Source: Metridium senile
Lineage: Eukaryota > Cnidaria > Anthozoa > Actiniaria > Metridiidae
Assembly: GCA_949775045.1 (NCBI GenBank)
Contig: OX459096.1
Coordinates: 36,065,816-36,129,815 of the forward strand
Reading direction: 5' to 3'
Length of the DNA stretch: 64,000 nucleotides
The stretch's first letter is position 1. Every line of letters starts with the position of its first letter. Under the pieces are notes generated by a model that saw nothing but the letters and a program-made list of their open reading frames with translations, did not search any database and was not told the DNA's origin. Both the position numbers and the translations under genes were made by a program. Below, one piece after another: positions 47,701 through 59,700 of the stretch.

Positions 47701-50700
47701 TTCGTAAAATATGTTATTAATATAGGTACATAATAAGTGCAAATTCTCACATTCAACAAATTAACAAATCGACGTATCTTTTCTATGGAAAATGGTCAAA
47801 ACTCAAGTGGGACCACAAGGGTAGTGAAATTTCAAACAAAACACACTTTTCTCATTACTATGTGTTCAATGTTTCTCTTATCTATACATTATATTTCTAT
47901 TCATAATATTCTGCTAATAATTACCTTTAAGACAATCTTTTTCATTTCTTCATCAGGACTTTGAAACTCACGAATCAGGATAATCATCACTTCACGTGTG
48001 TAGTAGTTTGCATACTCAGCATCCATAAGGGGAATCAAATAACCAATAGCTTTCAAAAAGGCAGCCAAGCCCTTAGGAAATAAATAACATAGTTATCAAT
48101 CTAACCAATCAAAGACTGTTGTGTATTAGATTTTGTTTCTAGTGGCCTAAAATATAGGTAGAATATAGATAGTTATAATAAGTAGGGCATAATCATGTGT
48201 GTGGAATGCACTTATTCAGCAAATTTTAGTACTCTTTTATTTGAGTTTCTTCTCATTTTCTGCATTCTTTCCCTAAGATGCTAACTAATATAAGGAAAGA
48301 TCCATTAATTCATTCCCAACTGATATAAGCGTGTATTGTATGAGTGACAATCCCTATAGTTAAAGAACTTGTTGTTTGTTTATAGTTTGGAATAACTAAC
48401 CTTTCCTCTGTGCTGTCTGATACCTTTCCATAAGGGTTTCAGTACACTATCAAATGATTCAATACCATAGGGAGTTGCAGCCTCAGCCAAAGCAGCCAAA
48501 GCAAGAGCAGTAATTGTTCGTACTTTCTGTTGTTCATCGACAAGACCTGTAATCATACAAAGAAATACATTTAATGACAATTTGTCGTCCAGAATGTATA
48601 CAATGAATACAAACATGCAGTTCAAAATAACAGGTCCTTTGATAATTGTAAAGCTTTTATTATTTATTCACTGTCATTATTATTAACATATATTCTATTA
48701 GAAAACTTAGACGTAAATACTTTTTTCATCATTGACATAAATTAATGTGGTTTATATTGAAGTCCAGATCAAGACCATATATACCAGCATAAAAATAAAC
48801 AATACAGAATTACAATTTGTGTGTTACACATACCATGTTCAATAATCTCCACAAGATTTCTGAGATGTGGCAATATAGCACAGCCCATGAGGATAGCAAT
48901 CTGCTGTACAATCTTGATACCAGTATGTCTTGCCTGCCAGGATTTCTTACTGCGACATACAGCCTTCAAGAATGGCAACAGTGAAGGAATACCCAATGCA
49001 GAAGCAACAACTGCAAATGCTCTATTGACAAAACAAATTATCATGAATTACTTTTATTTTATCATCATTGATAAACTGTCATAGTTCAATATTTATTCAT
49101 GTTCTTTGTAATTCTCAAAAAAGTCCTGAACATGTTGTCGTAGAATGTCCAAAAACAATAGAATAAATCATATATTTTTTCATTTTAAAGATAACATTAC
49201 ACCACAAATCAATATGGACACATACAATATCTATTGTTCTTGACCAATTAGTCTCTAATACATGATAAGAAAAGGTTGACTAAGACAATGTTATCTTGAC
49301 TGACTGAGGCTACAATCTATTGATTAATTTAATGAAGTATCTTACCTTGCTGTTGTGTTACGGACATACTCATCAATGTTATCAATATCAGGTCTCATTG
49401 TAGAAATCATTGTAGCTAATCCTGCCGCCTATTAAAACACAACATTCCATTAATAACATTTCATCGGAATAAGAATAATGAATAGTAATTTGAAAATTGT
49501 CATACCTTGGCCAAGTTGGAGATGATTTCTCTGCCCTCTACTCTTGCATAGTAATCTTCATCAATCAAAAGTGGTTCAATGACAACAAGGATCTACAACA
49601 ACAATGGAATGATAAAGTGTTAATTTTGTTATAACTAAACCGTTAGAACTTGTGTTCAATGTAAAAGAAATAAAGGAGAATAACAGGTAATTTACAAAAT
49701 AAAATAAAAACAAATATTACACAGTTGTGAATTTATGTTAAATCAAAAATTAGTAGCTCACCTTGTGCACAAATGGCCTGACCAAGTCATCAAGCTTGTA
49801 CAAAATACGATCTATGACTTTGACCAACAAGTGACGTTCCTATGAGGAAAAGAATCAAGATTTCATGACAACATCAAAAATAAAATTGGTGATAGCCATA
49901 CTAAGAGTGAATGGTCCGAACCCAGGTGTAAGCGATGTTGATGTGCTGTGTTGTTGTGATGTCTGAAGTTTCAAACATTTGAGCAAAATCCAACTTCAGT
50001 CATCTTCAGCCTGAAGTATTTTTCATGATTACACAAACCAAGACAACCACAACACATGAACATCTATCATGATAACAATAATATCAAGTTTTAGCTATGA
50101 TACATTGGATATACTGCATTGCAAACTCTTGCAAACTATATAATACCAATATTGCCAACAATTCTATTTCATACCTGATCTTCCAATGTAGGAGACATAA
50201 GGAGTGGTAAGATTTGATTGAACAATGGACCAGCACCAAACTCTCTGGCTTTGTCTGTTATCTGTCTTAATGCAGCCTTTCTCATTGGTGGTGTGCCATT
50301 CTTTATCTTAAGTAATAACTTCATGATCTTTCTTTCTTTTAACTCTTCTGGGCCAAGTGTACTTTCATCAACATCAACCTATGAATAACAATCTAATTAG
50401 TAACTGTGGTTTTTAATATTCTGCAATTTGGTGGATTGACAGCCATTTTCAAAAATGCAGCTTTTGCTCTTTAAGGACGGGGCCTACTATTGCCACTGCG
50501 CAGGCTACTGCGCATCTACATAGTTTCCATTTTAACACGCTATCTTACCTCAAAAGATGACAAAATACAAATAAAAAACCATCTAACGATGGTAGACGCG
50601 ACGGTAGCGGTTTTTATAAAAACAGTCCCACAATGCACTTATGATGACGAATTTCTTTACTTAGTAGGGAGGGGACCGGAAAGAAATTGTCTTATGATGA

Positions 50701-53700
50701 TCTTCAGCAGCAAAGTTTACCACGCGATAACTTTTTAAAACGCCCGGTAACCCCAATTTTTTTATAACTGCAATTATTAAGAACATGTTAAACAATGGTT
50801 TTGATGTAAATTTCGAAAAAGCAACTGATTTTTGAATGGAAAATAGACAAAAATTCGAATTTTCTGAACCTCGTAAAATACAAGTCGCGATGCTAAAAAA
50901 ATCATATTTCACTACTAACTTTTGAAAATATGTTACAAAATATATATTCCTATTAGAAAATCACTTGTTAATTGTTTACCGCTTTCAAAGAGATGTTTCA
51001 ATGAAAATCCTTTGGAAAAAAAAATTATTTGTCGATGCCGGTAAAATCGTGACGTCAGCCATATTTAAGACTCATTATTTCTCTTAACTGCCCGGTGACC
51101 CCACCTTTTTTAGACAGATTTGTAGAACCCTCTGAAGGGTTAAAACAACTCACATAGTTATTTAAAGATTACATTACTTTTTAATTAGTAGGCCCCGTCC
51201 TTAACATAGCAGAATATCAAGAATAACTGTATTGAAACACTATACAAGCTCATCAGTTTGCTAGGTACAGTGGAACCCTGTTAATCTGGCCACCCAAGGG
51301 ACAGCCTAAAGTAGCCGTATTAAGGAGGCTCGGGTCAGTAATTTTCGCGCTCACCCAGCGACGTTTGAAAGGCCGTAGTTCCCGCGTCAGTGGGTATTTT
51401 GACAAGATTTTTTAACACTTGTCTACATATAGAATAAAGTTTTTTAAAAAGTTATTTTTAATAAAATCGATAATATTTTAGCCGACAAATGATAACGCCG
51501 CCGAATTTCTATGTAGCCTATTTTAAGAAAAAATCGACCTAAACTTTTAAAACCACATAGCCTACTTTAAAGCTGTTACCTAGGTCAACAATCTGGCAAA
51601 GTTTAAAAAAAATTCATCTCACCGATTTTGAATAAAAACGGGACAATGTTTTTCAGTGCAAAAAATCATTGTTTTATAATATTTACCGATAACAACGGAC
51701 TTTGTAAAGATAAATCAAAATCCTTCCAGCCAGGTATTAACAGGACATTTTTCTACATTGTCTGTGAATTTCAACAAATTTAGTCCACGGGATGTTTTTT
51801 GGGAAAGGATATAAATCGGCAAAAGTTTGTAAGTTTTTGTGCAAAACTTCTAATTTTTACTTCTGAGCACGCTAACGAAAAAATCTGAGATAACTTTTTT
51901 TTATTTTTTAGCTATCAAAAGTTCACCATATTTTCAAGTGCGCCTCTAAATTTTATAGTGGTTGAAATATTTTGAGGCGGTCAAATAAAATTCTGAACGT
52001 GGGTATAAAAAAGCAAAAGCATGCAAATCATGTATAACTCGAAAATAAAAACAAACCGGACGCTGCAAAGCGAAGGCAAATATACCCACGTTCAGAATTT
52101 TATTTGACCGCCTCAAAATATTTCAATCACTATAAAATTTAGAGGCGCACTTGAAAATATGGTGAACGTTTGATAGCTAAAAAATAAAAAAAAGTTATCT
52201 CAGATTTTTTCGTTAGCGTGCTCAGAAGTAAAAATTAGAAGTTTTGCACAAAAACTGACAAACTTTTGCCGATTTGTATCCTTTCCCAAAAAACATCCCG
52301 TGGACTAAATTAGTTGAAATTCACAGACAATATAGACAAATGTGCTGTTAATACCTGGCTGGAAGGATTTTGATTTATCTCTTCAAAGTCTGTTGTTATC
52401 GGTAAATATTATAAAACAATGAATTTTTGCTAGGAAATAAAATGACCCGTTTTTATTCAAAATCGGTGAGATGAATTTTTTTTAAACTTTGCCAGATTGT
52501 TGACCTAGGTAACAGCTTTAAAGTAGGCTATGTGGTTTTAAAAGTTTAGGTCGATTTTTCCTTAAAATAGGCTACATAGAAATTCGGCGGCGTTATCATC
52601 TGTCGGCTAAAATATTATCGATTTTATTAAAAATAACTTTTTTAAAAACTTTATTCTATATGTAGACATGTGTTAAAAAAATCTTGTCAAAATACCTTCT
52701 GACGCAGGAACTACGGCCTTTCAAACGTCGCTGGGTGAGCGCGAAAAATACTGACCCGAGCCTCCTTAACAGGGTGGCCATATTAAGGACCTTCGCGAGG
52801 AATGTTCACGCACATCCTACTACGCATGACAACATGCGGTGAGGAATGCCTGGGTGATTTTGTTTCTATAAGAAAAACAAGAAAACAAGCCGATTTTCGA
52901 TGTTTGAAGCACAATAACTCAAAAACGCACGGTTACCCCCATTTTTTATCTTATAAATGGAAAAATCTACTAAAGATAAGTCTTCGTTTAGTTTTTGACA
53001 TTTTTTTATCCCACAGAAAATTGGCTTTTTCCACTTTTTTAAGCCCTCGAAAACGACTAAAAGCGGCCATTTCGTTTGAGACGTACGGTCTTTTTCTCCA
53101 AAAAAGGTAAAAATTTTTCACGATGTGTCAAAAAATCGCTTTATTTCCAAATATTATGATTTTGAAAAACATTTTATGGCCTTCTTTTATTATGACTGGC
53201 ATTTTTTATTAATTTTCTTTCTTGTTTTTGCCACCAAGACATTCTGTCACGCAGCTTGAGAAAAATGCCGAAATTGCCGACTGCCATTTTGCTCGAAATC
53301 AACGACGGTGACCCCCAATTTTTTTTTTTAGCTTATTTGATGTATCTAATTTAGTTTTATCAACTGGCAAAGTCTTTCCCGCCAACGTCCTTAAGCGGGT
53401 AAATTTTATAGAAAATGTATGGGCGTGGATTTTGTCGGGACCTAAAAAACTGGCCACAATAACTGGGTTCCACTGTACCATTGTGTGATGTGCATTGAGA
53501 CACGTGATATACAAGCACCACAATACATTCTGTAGCTGTCAAGGTTAAGCAAAATTAATGTTGGATTTTACATACCAATAGTTTGTCAAAGTACTGGACA
53601 TCATCAGGTTTCAGATATGGTAGATTGCCTGGTGGTTGATCATCAATTACTTTAGCAGAAGGATCTTCTTGCTGTGAACAACAAACAAAAATGTTGAATA

Positions 53701-56700
53701 AACCAATAGAATAAGATTGTTATTATTGCAATATGTTAAGGACACTATCACATGGTTTACCTGCATGTAGAATCCTGACCCACCAGCAGGTGTTGGTGTT
53801 GCTGTTAGTCGTCGACCAGGTGTTCTTATAGGTTGATACCCAGGAGGAGGATCAAGTACCTTAAATAAAATGAAAAAAATGTTTCTCTTAATGCATGCTA
53901 TTCATTGTGATAATCACAGTTGCTAGCCTCCCCAGCTCAGAGCTGGACCCATATATAATATTTGATTGGAAAACATCAGATGTGTATGTGGTGAAGCAAG
54001 CTCTGGACAAAGCCTAACTCACAAGTACCATAAATGGTACACCATTCCTACCATTGATATTTTATTGGCAATGGTATCATTAATATTCTATTGATTGTTA
54101 TTATCATAAACCAAGACAAACCATTGCTGTTTTATTGTAAATGGTATCATAAATATTCTAATGATTGTTATTATCATAAACCAAGACATACCATTGCTGT
54201 TTTATTGTAAATGGTATCATTAATATTCTATTGATTGTTATTATCATAAACCAAGACATACCATTGCTGTTTTATTGGCAATGGTATCATTATTATTCAA
54301 TTGATTGTTATTATCATAAACCAAGACATACCATTGCTGTTTTATTGGCAATGGTATCATTAATATTCAATTGATTGTTATTATCATAAACCAAGACATA
54401 CCATTGCTGTTTTATTGGCAATGGTATCATTAATATTCTATTGATTGTTATTATCATAAACCAAGACATACCATTGCTGTTTTATTGTAAATGGTATCAT
54501 TAATATTTTATTGATTGTTATTATCATAAACCAAGACATACCATTGCTGTTTTATTGTAAATGGTATCATTAATATTCTATTGATTGTTATCAAGACATA
54601 CCTTGTACCCTTCCTTGGGGAACAAAGCATCCAGTTCTTCATCGCCTAAGGGTCTGTTTCTTTCATCAATCTCTCTTTCCCATCTATATGCCTGCATCTG
54701 TTCAGGAGTCATGGATACAAGCTGACCTAGAAACAGAAACAAAACATCAATAAAGAAACAACCTCCATGTTCCATAATGCTGTAGCCAATCATCATCACT
54801 GAGTCCAATCAATCTTTTTATATACATGTTTAACACTACAACATTGTTTATAGATAGAATTACAGAGTTCAGATGTTAATAGTGGCAGGTAAATAACAGC
54901 TGATTTATACTAGTTTGTCTTGTTTTGATATGAACATTCATGACATTTGTTTTAATGTGTATGAAAACTTTATTTAGGGGCGAAATAATTGAACCCACAT
55001 GTAAATAATGATATTGAGTTGTGATCATCTAGATATGTAAAACAAACTGTCTATGCCGGTGTCTTATAAATGCACAACCTGAGCAAGGGAGAATATATGG
55101 TAATCTCTGTCAAACTGAGACAGCAACAGAGTTTCTACATACACTACACACACACCTAGATGATCACACTAAATTTTTATTGCCATTTTATTCATTTGTT
55201 ATCTATAATAAAGTACAAACACTAAGATTGTTGAATAATATGTACCTGGTGTTGGTGTTTGCATCTGCATAGCAGCTGCCCCTGCTGGTGTCACACCACT
55301 TGAACCAACCATTGGTGTAGTACCACCCATTTGACTGGCTGGAGTCTCATCCCATCTTGACCGTCTCTTACTGGCAGGCGTTGGTGTTGCTCCTGGTGTT
55401 TCAGCACCAGTTCTATCTGTCCTTGGAGTTTCCGCCCATCCAGGTGTAGCATGGCCAGGAGTTTCACCTCTTTCTGTTTTAGGTGTTTCATCCCAACGAT
55501 TTTTTCTTGCTGATGCCATTCCTGAAATGATTTCATTTGTATATTAGATGCAGCTATTGTAAAGCTTTTAATTAAACTTACATCACTCATATCATTTCTA
55601 CTTTGACCATCATCATTATCCTCAATATCAATATCCCAACATCATGATCATTATCATCATCATCCCAACATCATGACCATCATCATCCCAACATCATCAT
55701 CATCCCAACATCATCATCATCCCAACATCATCATCATCCCAACATCATGATCATTATCATCAACATCATCGTCTCAACATCATGACCATCATCCCAACAT
55801 CATCATCATCCCAACATCATGATCATTATCATCAACATCATCGTCTCAACATCATGACCATCATCCCAGCATCATCATCATCCCAACATCATGATCATTA
55901 TCATCAACATCATCGTCTCAACATCATGACCATCATCCCAGCATCATCATCATCCCAACATCATGATCATTATCATCAACATCATCATCCCAACATCATC
56001 ATCCCAACATCATCATTATTATCAACATCATCTCAACATCATGACCATCATCCCAACATCATCATCATCCCAACATCATCATTATCATCAACATCATCAT
56101 CCCAACATCATAATCATCTGCATCATCATCCCAACATCATCATCATCAACATCATGATCATTATCATCATCATCTCAACATCATGACCATCATCCCAACA
56201 TCATCAACATCATCTGCATCATCATCCCAACATCATCATCATCAACATCATCTGCATCATCATCCCAACATCATCATCATCAACATCATCTGCATCATCA
56301 TCCCAACATCATCATCATCAACATCATCTGCATCATCATCCCAACATCATCATCATCAACATCATCTGCATCATCATCCCAACATCATCATCATCATCCC
56401 AACATCATCATCATCATCATCATCTGCATCATCATCCCAACATCATCATCATCATCATCATCATCTGCATCATCATCCCAACATCATCATCATCAACATC
56501 ATCTGCATCATCATCCCAACATCATCATCATCATCATCATCTGCATCATCATCCCAACATCATCATCATCAACATCATCTGCATCATCATCCCATATATC
56601 ATATATTTTCTATAATACCTTCACAAACCTATACACTAACCTCATCACTACCATCTATTATTTCCCTTAGAATCTCATACTTCATTATTTTAAAGCGCGC

Positions 56701-59700
56701 TGATTGGCTGAGAACGAAACCGGATGCGAGGGTATTTAGCGTGGAATACCCTCTCATCCGGTTTCTGAATCGCATGGCGGGAACGGCGGAACACGCGCGT
56801 CTGGTTTTTGAAGCTTAAATTGATGAAATGAGATTCAAGGAAAATTCATTTTTGGACTCGGGAATTCCACGTTGAATTTCACTCGAAAAATCAATATCGC
56901 ACTCATCGCTCCGCGGACTCCGCGATTCATGCGATATTGATTTCTCTCGTGAAATTCAACGTGGAATTCCCTCGTCCTCCAATGAATTTACCTATAATAT
57001 CATTATTCATCAATGTTTCTCACCTGGTGTGGTACTTCCTGGAGTAGCATGTCCAGGTGTGGTATGACTAGGAGTTGCTTCCCATATTCTTGTACCTGGT
57101 GTTGCACCTGGTGTTTCAGAACCTGGTCTGTGTGGTGTAACACCGGGTGTTTCAGATCCTTTGAGTCTACCTGGTGTCTCATCCCATCGACTGTTTGATG
57201 GGGTTGAAACCTAGGACATATAAAGTAATATATGCAATGAGTGACAATGTTACATTCAGTATATAAAATTGTATCATATGGAAATATATAGTTCAGTATA
57301 GATTGAATTTGGTTAACATATTGTATCAATTTTATTTTAATACATTGTACAGATGTCAAAAGATCTCAAGTACTCACATCTGCTTGATCCCATCCAGATT
57401 TTTTCTTGGAAGGGGTTTCATCTCCTGATGCTTGCTGATCCCAACGGCGGCGTTTTCTCTCTAAAAGAAACACATGCAAATGTGAGACTGTGAAACGTCA
57501 CAGAGGATATACATATCACACAATTTAGGGTAAATTTACAGTGACTGTAATAAGCGTGCTACTTGGTTAAAAGTCTTTATTAGAATGGATCAAAGCATGT
57601 GTCTTATATCTTAGTAATTACTCAATCAATGACGTCAGCTTCTGATAACTCATGACAGTGACTATATAATATGACTGCATTACAATTTGGATGTAGGTTT
57701 CAGCCAGGTTCAGATTACAGACAGATTGGGGTAATAAAGTCAACATAAATCAAAACAAACCTGGTTTAGATTGAGAAGGTTGCATTGTTTGTAATTCCCC
57801 TGATTTGGCTTTGTCTTGGATTTGCTTCACTAATTCAGCCTTCAAAGTAATAGATACAATGTTAACAAAATATTCTACAATACATTACCGATTTACGGTC
57901 ACAAATAAAGTGTCCCAAGTACTCTCAAATTTGAGTCTATCAAAGACAATGGCATATGTAACAATGTTTGTGTATACCTGATCACGTCTAAGATCCTGTT
58001 CTTGCATAACATCAACATAAGTCCTTACATTCTTTAACTGGGATGGATCTGGTGTCTTTCCACCTGGACAAAACACACAAAGAAAAACAGAAGAATGACA
58101 TTAGCCTTAAAATAATGGTAGCAACATACACATGGAATAAATCACAATAAAAGATCCACCCATGTCATCTGTTGTAGTAGGATTCATGGAATGATCTTTC
58201 TAGACAAGGAACTCTTGTTGCATTCCTATTGTAATGCCAATAAGTTACAGTGACTACAAAGAGGATTCCACTTATATTACTACAGAAAGGTTTCTATATC
58301 AAAGATCTGTCATCAAACATGCAGATTAAAAAGACACAAAACTAGTACTTGTAAATGGAATAAAAATAATTGTTTGATGTCTATACAAACAGTTAATAAT
58401 TTTCTTGCTGTCTAACTGCTGCCTAACTTTGTAATGCTGTACCCTTATTCCATTTTGTATTGGTTTGTGCAATGACCTTAATTTTCTGCTTTGAACATAT
58501 AGACAATTCTAGTTTTAGGAACAGATTGACATGGCTAGCTCTTAGCATTGCACGATTATGGTAAATAACATAACAAACACATTTAAGTTTGTTTATTTGT
58601 GTTGGTAGGAATTGGCAGCAATCTGGCAGAGAACCAACCCATTGTTCTGTCTTGTTGAAGCACCTATGAAAGCCAGCCAAGAAAGATATCCTGCCATTGA
58701 ATTAGTAGTGGCAAACCTTAATAAAAAGTCTTAGAGGTCAGTAAGCGACCACTTGGGTAGTATCTGTTCATTTCTTGTTGGAATTGACATACAATAAATA
58801 ACAGCAACACTAATTCTGTCTATGCTTCTAAACATGCTTCAATGGCATTTCTTTTTCTATCTATAAACATGACATTTAAAATTGCTTAAATGAGATTTAT
58901 GCACATCACAAGTGAAGGAACTTTGCTTTTGTATTCAGTAGTTAAAAACTACTATCTTGTAAGAACCATTCTGCATCTAAGAACCAAATGATTTGGCAAA
59001 TCAACACATTACTATATGTACTAATCTCAGTTGTTTAACTGAAGTGATGCAGAAGCACTGTCCAAAACCACCACTAGATGGAAGAAATGGGCAAGTATAA
59101 GTAATTGTTTGGTAAAAACAAGCAATTAAGTAATTATTATGGTTTCATTATTATTATGAACAATCATTCGCTATAATAAAAAAATACTTGTTTGATTTTA
59201 AATTATGATAAAATTTACATTTCTTATATTAACAAGTGTAATTTTTCGATTTTTAATAATGACAATACACCGAATCGACATATGGTGTCCAATTTTGATA
59301 ACTATTGTTCTTGACTGACTAGCCTCTCATACATGTGAAAACGCCATTGTGTTTCAACGTTAACACAAGGCTAGTCAGTCAAGAACAATAGTTATTAAAA
59401 TTGGACGCCTTATTTTGATTTGGTGTATTCTAGTATATTGGTGTGATAACAGTTTACTTAATAAAATATTGACATCAAACACATTGTTATCAAGTACTAA
59501 CTTATCATTGTAAGGAATGAACATTTTCTTTCTATGATACAAACTTTATAAATAGAAAGGACTTCTACAATAAGCACAACATGTTGTAACATATCATGTG
59601 ATAACATTGTACTAAAAATAAACTAAAATATTACATCAAACATGTTATATCAAATTAGTAACTTATCATCATGAGGAATGAACATTTTCTTTCTATGATA

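Noticed and set aside
52802..53110. 102-codon plus-strand frame
   Set aside because: Lies inside the TA-flanked element, starts in a degenerate region and matches no transposase motif I know.
54029..54601. CRISPR-like array
   Set aside because: Direct tandem minisatellite without distinct spacers, in an animal intron.
55782..56818. Plus-strand frames of 134 and 211 codons rich in His, Ile and Ser
   Set aside because: Translation of the CAT-rich array in an SF3B1 intron.
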